Part shown: piece by piece, positions 54,401 to 61,718 of the stretch
Position numbering within the stretch: the first letter of the stretch is position 1
Layout: every line of letters begins with the position of its first letter
NCBI GenBank assembly: GCA_964539825.1
Contig: CAZIKF010000012.1
Span: 55,268-119,267 of the forward strand
Direction: 5' to 3'
DNA length: 64,000 bases
Source: CAZIKF01 sp964539825
Lineage (GTDB): Bacteria > Muiribacteriota > UBA6191
Translations under genes and position numbers: made by a program
The notes under the pieces: generated by a model
The model's input: the letters and a program-made list of their open reading frames with translations, nothing else
The model's database searches: none
Told to the model about the DNA's origin: nothing

Positions 54401-55260
54401 GGAATGACTATGAGCGCGTGGAGCCAGCCCAGGAAGTGCCATCGGGAAATGTCTCGATTCGAATTGCACAAAAGTTAATCAATAATTTTTATACCGGGTT
54501 TCGCAAGGGGTTTCTCTCTACCCATCACACCGGAGTTCAGGACACGACACTCTCAGGAAGGGTGGCTTCTTTCTTTCGCGGTCTACATGAATTTGGTATA
54601 GGTTTCTTCAGCAAGGGGAGAACCACCGCCTATTTCCGAGGGGACCTCACACAGATCTCCAAGGAGACAGCGGATTTTTATAACAAGGCAATCAAGATCA
54701 TTGCTCCGTTCCAGGGTTTTCGAAAGGGATTGAAGGAAGGGGCTAGTAATGTCATCAGTTTTGTCACCTTTGGACAGGTGGAAATTGAAGTCGATCCCGA
54801 TGATTACAAGGTTCCAAGTGGACAGTTCGCAATCTCCCTGAGCGGAGAGTCCCAGTTTAAGAATCCATCCCTTGAAATGAACTTTAATCACTTGAGCCTC
54901 TATGATCCGGTGAACCATGGGGCACTCCAGCCTTATATCAAGTTGGTCAAAGTAGCTGCTTCCGTGGCTAGATTGACCGGTAGAGTTCGGGACGGATTAA
55001 AGCACGTGGCTAACCTGATTCCTGGTGTGGAGATGGAGATTAGCGGGGAGAATCTTGATGAGGTGATCTTTTCTTATATTGCTAAGATGCTTGTAAGTCA
55101 GATTAACCAGAATATTGACGGTATCGTCATAACTCCGCGTACTTATAAAAGCTATGGGCTGGTGTTTGATGATTTCACCCTGATACCAGACGTGTCGACC
55201 ACCATAGAAGACATCGTGGTAAAGAAAAATTTTCTCGAGCTAAAGACCAGGCTTCATTAG
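51469..55260 (+). CDS. Large exported protein of unknown function with central coiled coil
   Basis: 1263 residues from the TTG at 51469, chosen because GGGGA lies 5 nt upstream; a TTG at 51457 lies before that site. Signal peptide MKRFLCVLFSWFCWQASLFA. Residues ~30-420 are mixed, ~440-760 are mainly charged helix with coiled-coil character (repeated Leu/Glu/Lys heptads near 570-740), and ~790-1263 are beta-rich with Gly/Phe. No Cys after the signal, no membrane segment, no catalytic motif. I do not recognise it. It follows the subtilase gene and may be cosecreted with it. Uniform codon use argues against recent transfer. Confidence 0.7.
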   Translation: MKRFLCVLFSWFCWQASLFADNSPGFSGLDQGGAQPFAGQAQSTLPDKVIWDQPYPGKGLFSRAAKSKLEAWSQTVTPGKGLSLQDFINHSDQGEVKILLKSLKSMVLTKKPPEEDKFFRTRMRYFEFDKNLLHTRGNLKEDSLDFSRVTLDQLRDARTSGWGDRQSDEDDVYLTRDFFFRIQKAIEDRGGRNVEMLLRVKSKIHSLVARALHAYSRQSSGSDAREILRKWNTLKTVKSSQILTSFPWKSVADNDPGVGRFRSALEWGNSILTYLVLSYTRLYSVELVFWFSQNRALQNELDTLASLEDRVDLVNVERGLPGSSGKLWVHEMVQESRGVPAFRGLAKSVFSRYQEFVLKPRSFRPNLDFLLKRVRAVLASQKVQAAIKAQGLEKVDQSIESYLEDGSLTETFQSLAKIQAVTGASLAKSDKEAFERDSGISFDEFAATGGEKGQLEALVRKSISPIDDPRLAREKVQTIQKASQKLLSSGALDNAVESARGQKVSNSLTDSEKGRKYFESKNGNLVLRAEVLEKVLKGGDTSSVDIAYKGFKVEVQETETRLGSLKNHSQELQGSLDDIKFLVEDLKKMGVDLDGDEGKSYLDDARSFGKRLSSANRNVREAVKDLDSLKEKFEHSRDRLVSILDITPEELSASPEDLVKRIKEHLAAFAFEDKKLELRLQEVLELLSEITAAAGEIERLAELVQKNQDTVSKIRAQLLKRIRISLKKKGVAKERQLELREKHRQLYPKVHYLTSAQRQGIQKNAPMAAKLDSAMANAFAAKYISGFVRKKNKAKNRVEKINFTHLGKEVIRIEISLVHMEMGEDFKEKENRKVISLDVTPRVVKTEKDNFDFVIKSLSLAKEGRKPVELKTEFGLILDSTLSLLNQLVERLNDTPYAQLRFQYYPHLSILRIKNGIPVFQSFPNFKISDVALEEGVMRFYGGIPGKKLGEFLGKRVDSQEHPKPSAGVSSSAEPENWNDYERVEPAQEVPSGNVSIRIAQKLINNFYTGFRKGFLSTHHTGVQDTTLSGRVASFFRGLHEFGIGFFSKGRTTAYFRGDLTQISKETADFYNKAIKIIAPFQGFRKGLKEGASNVISFVTFGQVEIEVDPDDYKVPSGQFAISLSGESQFKNPSLEMNFNHLSLYDPVNHGALQPYIKLVKVAASVARLTGRVRDGLKHVANLIPGVEMEISGENLDEVIFSYIAKMLVSQINQNIDGIVITPRTYKSYGLVFDDFTLIPDVSTTIEDIVVKKNFLELKTRLH

Positions 55261-55267
55261 CAGTCCC

Positions 55268-55417
55268 CTAGAATAATGTGTAGATGAATGGGGCTACGGC
55301 TGAACCACTGCTGAATACGATCAGGCTTCCCACCAGGAGCAGTACTACGAAAATAGGAAGAAGCCACCATTTTTTTCGGTGTTTTAGAAAGTCCCAGAGT
55401 TCTTTGAGAAATTGCAT
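55268..55417 (-). CDS. DUF5989-like small membrane protein
   Basis: 49 residues: an N-terminal amphipathic segment (MQFLKELWDFLKHRKKWW), one membrane helix and the ending GSAVAPFIYTLF. This length and the KKWWLLP ... APFIYTLF pattern match small DUF5989 proteins, which in other genomes sit beside SxtJ and a carbamoyltransferase. It lies 15 nt behind the SxtJ-like gene, in that order here. Confidence 0.85.
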   Translation of the reverse strand: MQFLKELWDFLKHRKKWWLLPIFVVLLLVGSLIVFSSGSAVAPFIYTLF

Positions 55418-55432
55418 GGTCTGGGGTTAAGT

Positions 55433-55813
55433 CTACCAGAGTCTTTCGAAATAGTTTTGATCAAATTCCACCGTATGCTTATGGAAGTAGGACTCCTTAC
55501 CTTTACGAAGGTCTAAATCATCAGGATGGAAGATTCGATAGAGCCAGGCTAGCGGAGTAAGTAGGCAATAGAAGCAAATTCCCAGGAGCAGGGAGGATGA
55601 GAAGTGCCCTAGACGCCTTGAAAGTTCAAGCCATAATCGGTTTATCTTCTCCGCCAGACCATGCCAGAAGAGGCTGACGAAAAGTAATCCAACAGCCAGG
55701 CCAAGAAGCAATTCTTGCTGCAGCAGGTGGCCAAGGATCAGGCAGGCCAGGGCGAGGACTGTATGGGTCTCCAGAATTTCTTGTCTTTGATACGTTGAAT
55801 TCTTATCGTGCAT
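55433..55813 (-). CDS. SxtJ-family membrane protein
   Basis: 126 residues with three to four hydrophobic segments (LALACLILGHLL, LLGLAVGLLFVSLFW, LLLGICFYCLLTPLAWLYRIF) and the C-terminal YFHKHTVEFDQNYFERLW. SxtJ proteins accompany carbamoyltransferases in secondary-metabolite or polysaccharide loci; their own role is unknown. It starts 3 nt after the carbamoyltransferase. Confidence 0.8.
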   Translation of the reverse strand: MHDKNSTYQRQEILETHTVLALACLILGHLLQQELLLGLAVGLLFVSLFWHGLAEKINRLWLELSRRLGHFSSSLLLGICFYCLLTPLAWLYRIFHPDDLDLRKGKESYFHKHTVEFDQNYFERLW

Positions 55814-55816
55814 GTC

Positions 55817-57682
55817 TCAATCCAGGGGTGCGGCTTCCTTCCAGTCACCTGTTTCCTTCCAGCGGGGCTGTTTGTCTTTGATAAATAAATAGTTTTCAAT
55901 AACCAGGTAATCCATTTGAGTGCGCATAAAGCATCGATAGGAATCTTCAGGAACGCATACTGGAGGCTCTCCGCGGACATTGAAACTGGTATTTACAAGA
56001 ATTCCATAGCCGGTGAGATCTTTGAACTCTTGAAGTAGGTGATGGTAGCGAGGATTCGTTTCTTTGTGTACGGTTTGAATTCTGGCGGAGTAATCCAGAT
56101 GGGTGATGGCGGGGAGATCCGAGCGAAGGGTATAGAGTTTTTCCTTCAAAGGCAGATTCTGGTAGTCCGCGGGGAGGGGCTTTTTTCTTGACTCCTTAAT
56201 TTCAGAGACCAGGAGCATGTAAGGGGAGTCCTGGGATAGTTCAAAAAACTCATTGGTATCTTCTTGCAGGACCGATGGGGCGAAAGGTCTAAAGCTCTCT
56301 CGATGCTTCACTTTGAGATTTAACTTTTTTTGCATCTCAGAATTTCGAGCATCCCCCAGGATGCTTCGGTTTCCCAGTGCCCGTGGCCCCCACTCCATCC
56401 TTCCCTGGTGCCAGCCCACCACAGACCCTGCATCCAGCAGAGTAGCCACTTTTTGAACGAGTTTGTCAAAGTTGGAAAACTTCTCAAAAACCGCTTTGAA
56501 GGATTGAGCCATGAGCTCAACATCAAGGTGACTGGCCCGTGGTCCAAGGAGTGACCCCTGCATTTTATCGACACCATCTTCCTGGTTTCTTTCTCCCTGA
56601 AAGTAAAGATGATGTACGGCGTATGCTGCCCCCAGGGCTCCGCCGGCATCACCTGCGGCCGGCTGAATCCAGACCCGGTCGAAAATCTTCTCACGAAGGA
56701 TTCTTCCATTTGCCACGCAGTTGAGTGCTACTCCGCCTGCCATCACGAGGTTCTTAGAGCCTGTTATCCGTTGAACCTCCCTGGCCATTTTTAAAACAAT
56801 TTCTTCGGTCACCTGCTGGATCGCCATAGCCAGGTTGCAATGGACTTGCTCAAGTTGGGATTCCTTCTCTCTTCGCGCTATTTTAAAGAGGTTCTCCCAC
56901 TTTTTATCCCTGGTCATGCGAAGGCCGGAGGCGTAATCGAAGAAATCCTGGTTTAGCCAGATGGATCCGTCATCCTTGAGATCCACCATTTCTTCTAAAA
57001 TCTTTTGTCGAAAGAACTTCGTTTGTTCCGCTTCTTTATTACCGTATGGGGCGAGTCCCATGAGCTTATACTCGCCGGAATTTACCTTAAAACCCAGGTA
57101 GTAAGTAAAGGCTGAGTATAGAAGGCCAACCGAGTGGGGGAATCTCAATTCCTTGAGTAATTGAATATTCCTACCCTTTCCGTGACCCATGGAGGCGGTA
57201 GCCCATTCTCCGACCCCGTCGATAGTCAGGATGGCGGCTTCTTGAAAAGGGGAAGGGTAAAAAGCGCTGGCCGCGTGGGAAAGATGATGTTCTGGAAAAA
57301 GGGTGGGTGTCTTACCAGGATCATAAGACCCAATGGATTCCAGTTGATCTCGAATCATTTTCCTCAAAAATAGTTTTTCTTTGATCCATACCGGTATTGC
57401 TAAGAGAAAGGAGCGTAGCCCCCGGGGGGCGAAGGCGTAGTAAGTCTCCAGCAGCCTTTCCATTTTTAACAGGGGTTTGTCATAGAAAACCACCGCGTCT
57501 AAATCTTCGAGTTGAAGCCCACTCCACTCCAGGCAGAACTCAATGGCGTTCTTAGGAAAAGAAGGGTCGTGCTTAGTGCGGGTAAATCTTTCTTCCTGGG
57601 CGGCAGCAAGAATTTTACCATCTTTAATCAGAGCGGCGCCGCTATCATGGTAGAAGGCGGAAATTCCCAGAATCACAGGCAT
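55817..57682 (-). CDS. O-carbamoyltransferase, NodU/CmcH family
   Basis: 621 residues. ILGISAFYHDSGAALIKDGK starts the N-terminal Kae1-like domain; FPEHHLSHAASAFYPSPF holds the metal His residues, and AILTIDGVGEW and VMAGGVALNCVANG follow. GRMEWGPRALGNRSILGD and the C-terminal domain (FNVRGEPPVC) are typical. These enzymes make carbamoyl-AMP from carbamoyl phosphate and transfer the carbamoyl to a hydroxyl of a metabolite or surface glycan. The acceptor is unknown. No Shine-Dalgarno was seen at the ATG. It leads the SxtJ/DUF5989 trio, divergent from the collagen-like gene. Confidence 0.9.
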   Translation of the reverse strand: MPVILGISAFYHDSGAALIKDGKILAAAQEERFTRTKHDPSFPKNAIEFCLEWSGLQLEDLDAVVFYDKPLLKMERLLETYYAFAPRGLRSFLLAIPVWIKEKLFLRKMIRDQLESIGSYDPGKTPTLFPEHHLSHAASAFYPSPFQEAAILTIDGVGEWATASMGHGKGRNIQLLKELRFPHSVGLLYSAFTYYLGFKVNSGEYKLMGLAPYGNKEAEQTKFFRQKILEEMVDLKDDGSIWLNQDFFDYASGLRMTRDKKWENLFKIARREKESQLEQVHCNLAMAIQQVTEEIVLKMAREVQRITGSKNLVMAGGVALNCVANGRILREKIFDRVWIQPAAGDAGGALGAAYAVHHLYFQGERNQEDGVDKMQGSLLGPRASHLDVELMAQSFKAVFEKFSNFDKLVQKVATLLDAGSVVGWHQGRMEWGPRALGNRSILGDARNSEMQKKLNLKVKHRESFRPFAPSVLQEDTNEFFELSQDSPYMLLVSEIKESRKKPLPADYQNLPLKEKLYTLRSDLPAITHLDYSARIQTVHKETNPRYHHLLQEFKDLTGYGILVNTSFNVRGEPPVCVPEDSYRCFMRTQMDYLVIENYLFIKDKQPRWKETGDWKEAAPLD

Positions 57683-57788
57683 AGGAAGGATTTCCAGTTT
57701 GTGGAATCAGGGAACTTTATAGTAGATTTCAGGTGCAGTCAAGATTGCTGCTAGCAGAGGGCTTGAAAAAAATAATTCAATAAAAGTA

Positions 57789-57858
57789 TTGACGGATTTT
57801 TCAAATGTCGTAAACTCGAATTCAATGGAGTTCGTGTGATTGGATCAATGATTTGATC
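57789..57858 (+). promoter_or_regulatory. Predicted promoter and operator-like dyad of the collagen-like gene
   Basis: TTGACG (57789-57794), a 16-nt spacer and TAAACT (57811-57816). Downstream, GATCAA-TGAT-TTGATC (57843-57858) is a perfect 6-bp dyad in the untranslated leader, and ACTCGAATTC/GGAGTTCG and CTCGAACTCC segments around it form further pairs. Confidence 0.4.
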
Positions 57859-57913
57859 TTCTTTTGAAAATGTTAATTAAAAGACTCGAACTCCGTAGAT
57901 CGGGGAGGTTTTT

Positions 57914-58363
57914 GTGGAAAAGCGGCGAAAGACGAGCAGGATCCTACTCTTAGGGCTTCTGTTTCTAACTTATTTTCTATTAGCAGGATGTTGTAACAAA
58001 AAGAAACCTAAGAAGGCCCAGCCGAGAACACAGGCCGGGCAAACTCTAACTACTCCTGGACCTGCCGGACCCGCTGGACCTGCCGGACCTGCTGGACCTG
58101 CCGGACCTGCTGGACCCGCGGGACCCACTGGAACGACGGCTGGTGGTTCCACCGCTGGAGGAGCGACCGCTGGGGGTTCAACTGCAGGGGCTACAACTCC
58201 GACCGGTAACACTCAGGGAACTGTTTCGGGTTCCACTACCGGCGGGACAGGTTCAGACCCTAATTCCGGACAAGATCCACCTTTGGGATCCACTGGAGGC
58301 GATGATTCCGGGGCTATTGTACCTGAAGATTTACCAGACCTGCCTGATCAGAGCGGGGGCTAA
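57914..58363 (+). CDS. Collagen-like repeat lipoprotein
   Basis: 149 residues. A basic N-terminus, hydrophobic stretch and LAGC lipobox predict lipid anchoring. Residues ~48-72 are eight GPA/GPT collagen-type triplets, followed by Thr/Gly/Ser-rich TAGGS repeats and an acidic end. It is too short for a long triple helix, but trimeric anchoring is possible. GGGGAGG lies 5 nt before the GTG start. A strong terminator follows, so it is transcribed apart from the minor-pilin operon behind it. Confidence 0.75.
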   Translation: MEKRRKTSRILLLGLLFLTYFLLAGCCNKKKPKKAQPRTQAGQTLTTPGPAGPAGPAGPAGPAGPAGPAGPTGTTAGGSTAGGATAGGSTAGATTPTGNTQGTVSGSTTGGTGSDPNSGQDPPLGSTGGDDSGAIVPEDLPDLPDQSGG

Positions 58364-58392
58364 GGTTTTTACAGAATTTGAATTTTAGAAGG

Positions 58393-58423
58393 GAGTCGCT
58401 GGTAAATCCAGCGACTCTTTTTT
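58393..58423 (+). terminator. Strong intrinsic terminator after the collagen-like gene
   Basis: GAGTCGCTGG-TAAAT-CCAGCGACTC, a perfect 10-bp stem, followed by TTTTTT (58418-58423). Confidence 0.9.
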
Positions 58424-58431
58424 CTGCCAAG

Positions 58432-60096
58432 ATGAAGAATGATTTGAAGAACTCAAAGAAGGGGTCGGGGCTCTTTATAACCCTGATCCTGATATTTCTG
58501 GTGGTTTTGGCTACCATGGGATATCACAACTACCAACTCATCGGTCGAATCAGTCGCGATGTCTCCATCACCACCCTCGGTGACCATGCTGTTTATTTAG
58601 CCGAATCCGCCCTGGAGGAGGCCATGTGGACTTTAAACCGGGATATCAATAAAACCGGTACGGCTCTCTTTGCGGAATTTCGTCGCCCCAGCATCACCGG
58701 ACAGCCCTATGGAATTTCCATACCCGTTCCTCACTTTCAGGAGATTGTCGAGGCATTTCCCTTTATGAAATATAAGCTCAAGGGTAATGCCGTACAGGTG
58801 GATGTTATTTTTGAGAGAGCTTTCTCAACCATGCCCTATGAAAAATATGGAACCGTTCGGTTCAACGCGGAAGTTACAGGAAAAGCCGGCTTTGGAAGAT
58901 CCTTTCGAAGGACCGTGCAGGACTATAAGGAATTTAGATCAATCCTGATTAGCACCCCAAGACCTTACGGGCAGATTCCTTTCTATGTCCAGGATGTCGC
59001 CGGTTGGGTAAATCCTTCCTACGAAAACAAGAATATTGAAGATTCGAAGTTGGATATCACCACCGGAATCCCACGTATTCGTCAGGGTTGGCATGATTAT
59101 ATTGAGGCCGAGTTTCGAGAATATGATAGTTATGTGAATGTAGATCAGTATCACGCCATGCTTGATAATCCTCCTCTCAACCAGGCAATTCCACCCCTGG
59201 TAGCTTTTCCGCAAAATCCAGTGGCCTTTTCCAAGCTTACTCAGATTCAGCCGCTGGAGCGTTTAAATCTGCCCGGCAAAATTGCCGCTGCAAACCAGGA
59301 AATCCTTCAGCAGGTCGCCGCTGTAAAGGCTGCGGACCTTGCCCTGACCAATGCGGTAAACGCGGCTTTGGATGCCCTTGATCAGGCCCAGGCAGAGGCT
59401 ACTATCCCTCCAGCCATTCAAGCCCTTGCCCAGGCGACCGCTAAACTCTCTGATGTGCATGTGAAGAGATTGAATATCTACAAGGACTTCCAATCATTCG
59501 TAATCGTCCTGGGGGGGGCGCAAGGAGCCAGGATTGGTAGTTTCTTCAGTAAGTACAGTTCACCCGCAGAATGGAGGTCCAAGGCATTGCACATCATTGA
59601 TGAGGGTGCCGATGTGAACCTGGCTTTCCAGGAATTGAAGAGTCGGTTTGCACCTCTTAATGGAGTTGTTTTCGTGAATAATCCATCCCAGACTCTCGTG
59701 TTAAAAGATCTCCAAATCAAAGGTAAGCTCTTTGTGGTAACCAGTGGTAATCTCGAACTGGGGAACATTCAACCCCTCGATCCCTCTACTGATCTACTCA
59801 GCTTTCTTTCCTATGGACGGACCAGGATTAGCGGTATGGTTATGGGTTCCGTTTCCCCCATGGGAGAATTGGATATGATGGGGTCCCAATCACAGATTGT
59901 CGGAAATCTTGTATTCAATCGAATCTATAGACCCGATCAGCTCAGGGGTGGAATCGAGTTTGATCCCAGGGTTGATTCAGGCAAGACAACCAGTACGGGA
60001 GGTGGAAACGCAAAATCCCATTATTATTATGTGGGTATAGGTCCTCGTTCCATTGCCCATCACCTGGATCGAACTCCCCTGGGGTTAACACAATGA
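58432..60096 (+). CDS. PilX-like pilus assembly protein
   Basis: 554 residues from the ATG at 58432; homology starts here, and an earlier frame-open stretch crosses the terminator. KGSGLFITLILIFLVVLATMGY is the membrane/leader segment, and HAVYLAESALEEAMWTLN is the PilX-type helix. The rest is a long unrecognised domain with an Ala-rich helix (about 300-350). The same plan is seen in the gene at 19107. No clear Shine-Dalgarno site; the promoter is uncertain because a terminator ends 8 nt upstream. It overlaps the next gene by 4 bp. Confidence 0.7.
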   Translation: MKNDLKNSKKGSGLFITLILIFLVVLATMGYHNYQLIGRISRDVSITTLGDHAVYLAESALEEAMWTLNRDINKTGTALFAEFRRPSITGQPYGISIPVPHFQEIVEAFPFMKYKLKGNAVQVDVIFERAFSTMPYEKYGTVRFNAEVTGKAGFGRSFRRTVQDYKEFRSILISTPRPYGQIPFYVQDVAGWVNPSYENKNIEDSKLDITTGIPRIRQGWHDYIEAEFREYDSYVNVDQYHAMLDNPPLNQAIPPLVAFPQNPVAFSKLTQIQPLERLNLPGKIAAANQEILQQVAAVKAADLALTNAVNAALDALDQAQAEATIPPAIQALAQATAKLSDVHVKRLNIYKDFQSFVIVLGGAQGARIGSFFSKYSSPAEWRSKALHIIDEGADVNLAFQELKSRFAPLNGVVFVNNPSQTLVLKDLQIKGKLFVVTSGNLELGNIQPLDPSTDLLSFLSYGRTRISGMVMGSVSPMGELDMMGSQSQIVGNLVFNRIYRPDQLRGGIEFDPRVDSGKTTSTGGGNAKSHYYYVGIGPRSIAHHLDRTPLGLTQ

Positions 60097-60560
60097 AACG
60101 GGTTCATAATCCTGGATTTACGCTCGTTGAGATCATCATCGCCCTGGCCATTTTGATCGTGTGCTTTATCCCGGTTTCTACCCTCCTTAGCTCGGGGACC
60201 ATTCAATCCTCCTTCAATGATTACTATGTTTTCGCGCATCTGCGGGCAACCCGTATTCTTGACGTATTTTCAAGTTATTCCTATGCGGAGCTGATCCAGC
60301 TTGAACAACAGCCACGCACGGGAAACCTCGTGCCAGTAGGTACCAAGGAGCCGGCCCTTCCTCCTGAATATCTCATGAGATTAGCTCCCGAAGGATACAG
60401 AGAGACCTGGTATTTCCCAGTCGTGGAGCCAGGATTGGGTCGTCTTGAAGTGATCATACAGTGGAGATTTCCAGGTCCCAACAAGGAATGGAAGGAATAT
60501 AAGCTGGAAAAGTTAGTGCACCAAAGGGATCTATCCTTCTACGCGGAGGAATCCCTGTGA
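60093..60560 (+). CDS. Type IV minor prepilin, PilV-like
   Basis: 155 residues. The class III signal is clear: basic MKRVHNPG, cleavage after Gly, then FTLVEIIIALAILIV with the +5 Glu. The C-terminal domain has no Cys. It is cut by a prepilin peptidase and added at the pilus tip with other minor pilins. Coupled to its neighbours by ATGA and GTGA overlaps. Confidence 0.9.
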   Translation: MKRVHNPGFTLVEIIIALAILIVCFIPVSTLLSSGTIQSSFNDYYVFAHLRATRILDVFSSYSYAELIQLEQQPRTGNLVPVGTKEPALPPEYLMRLAPEGYRETWYFPVVEPGLGRLEVIIQWRFPGPNKEWKEYKLEKLVHQRDLSFYAEESL

Positions 60561-61381
60561 ACCGCAATTCAAACGTCATGGATCTACTTGATCGCGGTGT
60601 CCAGAATCGAACTTCAGAATTCCCACCAAACCAATTTCAATCAACTCCCCCACACCGTCCTCCCGGACTACCCGTCATACCGCTACTTGATCGCGGTATC
60701 CAGAATCGAACTTCAAGGTCCCCACTGCCCGTCATTCCGGACTCCAGTCTTGTATCACTCAAAAGGCATCGTGCCTTTACCCTCGTAGAAATGCTCATCG
60801 TAATCTCACTCATTTCTGTATTTTCAATCAGTGTCTATGCCCTCTACACCGCCGGTATTAGAAGTTTCAATATGAGTGCCAACAAATCTGAAGCCCTCCA
60901 GGCATCTTATTTTTTATACCAGAAGCTTATGTACGAATTTAAAATGGCTATCAGCAATGAAACTCATCCTGTGCTTATTGAAAGTACAGAGGGTGGAACG
61001 AATAATAGACTCAGCTTCTATATCTATTCCAGGGATCCAAATCAACCCGCCCAAATCCTCACGGACCCGGTTATTTATGAATTCTTTCCCGATGAATTTC
61101 TGGTTCGTAGGAATGGAAAGAACCTGCCAGATAAATTTTCCCTGGTGGAGTTTATCTATGAACAACCCGATCTGGCTTCAGCACCCGCGGGGGTACATAA
61201 ACTCTTCTTAAGAATCACGGGAATAGGCAGGCAGTCCTATCTCGCGCTCAAGGGGGGTTCACAAGATGCTCGAATTGAGCGAGATCAGGTGACCCTATCA
61301 GGGGGCTTTGCCATTGCATATAAAACAGTAGGTGAAGCGTTTCCAACCTGGTTTCTAAATGCCTCCTCTCTCCCACAGTGA
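60557..61381 (+). CDS. Type IV minor prepilin, PilW-like, with repeat-derived 73-residue leader
   Basis: 274 residues. The prepilin motif HRAFTLVEMLIVISLIS begins at residue 71, so the leader is 73 residues; ordinary leaders are 6-25. The GTG start is firm: GGAGG is 7 nt upstream and it overlaps the preceding stop (GTGA). Residues 7-62 hold translated palindromes (LLDRGVQNRTS, VIPLLDRGIQNRTS, VIPDSS). The +1 residue after the Ala is Phe; most prepilins have Gly at -1, here Ala. The rest is a PilW-like beta domain. Its TGA stop is also the start of a long palindromic element. Confidence 0.85.
   Translation: MNRNSNVMDLLDRGVQNRTSEFPPNQFQSTPPHRPPGLPVIPLLDRGIQNRTSRSPLPVIPDSSLVSLKRHRAFTLVEMLIVISLISVFSISVYALYTAGIRSFNMSANKSEALQASYFLYQKLMYEFKMAISNETHPVLIESTEGGTNNRLSFYIYSRDPNQPAQILTDPVIYEFFPDEFLVRRNGKNLPDKFSLVEFIYEQPDLASAPAGVHKLFLRITGIGRQSYLALKGGSQDARIERDQVTLSGGFAIAYKTVGEAFPTWFLNASSLPQ
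60575..60747 (+). repeat. CTTGA-loop palindromes inside the PilW-like coding sequence
   Basis: Two units (60575-60616, 60674-60716) share CTACTTGATCGCGGTRTCCAG then AATCGAACTTCA; they are 99 bp (33 codons) apart, hence in one frame. The second has an ATACCGC/GCGGTAT stem. A third, shortened unit GTCATTCCGGACTCCAG (60731-60747) lies 57 bp (19 codons) on. They match the plan GTCATnCC...CTTGA...GGnATCCAG of the intergenic copies at 17355 and 48410. Confidence 0.8.
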
Positions 61382-61542
61382 GCCGAGAACCGAGGCTTTG
61401 GCGGGTGCTTGGGTGCTCATGAGCGGCACCTGGGAGCAGATCACTCCTTGAACGATGCGATGCATCGCCCTTCGTCGCGATTTACTCCCATGCACCACTC
61501 CTGAGCACCCAAGCACCCACCACGCCCCGGCTCTCGACTCAC
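61378..61542. repeat. Long palindromic element E2 (64-bp stem, 36-nt loop)
   Basis: 61378-61442 pairs with 61479-61542, one bulged T. By hand: 52 Watson-Crick, 8 minus-strand G-U, 1 plus-strand G-U, 3 mismatches. The loop 61443-61478 is 33/36 identical to that of E1; the distal stems differ between E1 and E2 but are each self-complementary. It starts at GTGA, where TGA is the stop of the PilW-like gene. A T7 run follows at 61545-61551. Confidence 0.85.
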
Positions 61543-61563
61543 AATTTTTTTCAATTGTTGCGT

Positions 61564-61663
61564 NNNNNNNNNNNNNNNNNNNNNNNNNNNNNNNNNNNNN
61601 NNNNNNNNNNNNNNNNNNNNNNNNNNNNNNNNNNNNNNNNNNNNNNNNNNNNNNNNNNNNNNN
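61564..61663. other. Assembly gap (100 N)
   Basis: Exactly 100 N, the customary filler for a join of unknown length. It lies between a long palindrome and a pyrimidine heptad tract, both of which hinder assembly. Reading frames that cross it are not reliable. Confidence 0.98.
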
Positions 61664-61712
61664 TTCTCTCTTCTCTCTTCTCTATTCTCTCTTCTGCCTG
61701 CAAGGCTATAAT
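61664..61712 (+). promoter_or_regulatory. Pyrimidine heptad tract plus TATAAT before the pseudokinase
   Basis: TTCTCTC-type heptads run from the gap edge to about 61694, then TATAAT at 61707-61712 and, after 6 nt, the ATG at 61719. As at 19094, the expected transcription start is at the start codon, so the mRNA would be leaderless. No -35 match. Confidence 0.5.
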
Positions 61713-61718
61713 GTCCCC

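Noticed and set aside
57970..58212. Minus-strand frame with Gly-Pro-Ala repeats
   Set aside because: It is the antisense of the collagen-like gene; the plus frame has a signal peptide, lipobox, ribosome-binding site and terminator.
58378..58431. Start of the PilX-like gene at 58378
   Set aside because: This stretch is the terminator hairpin of the preceding gene; family similarity starts at 58432.
60575..60747. CRISPR-like direct repeats
   Set aside because: Only three unequal units, palindromic, inside a coding frame; no cas genes.
61455..61718. Upstream extension of the pseudokinase through the N gap
   Set aside because: The open frame crosses unknown bases and a palindromic element; TATAAT and the ATG at 61719 give a better start.
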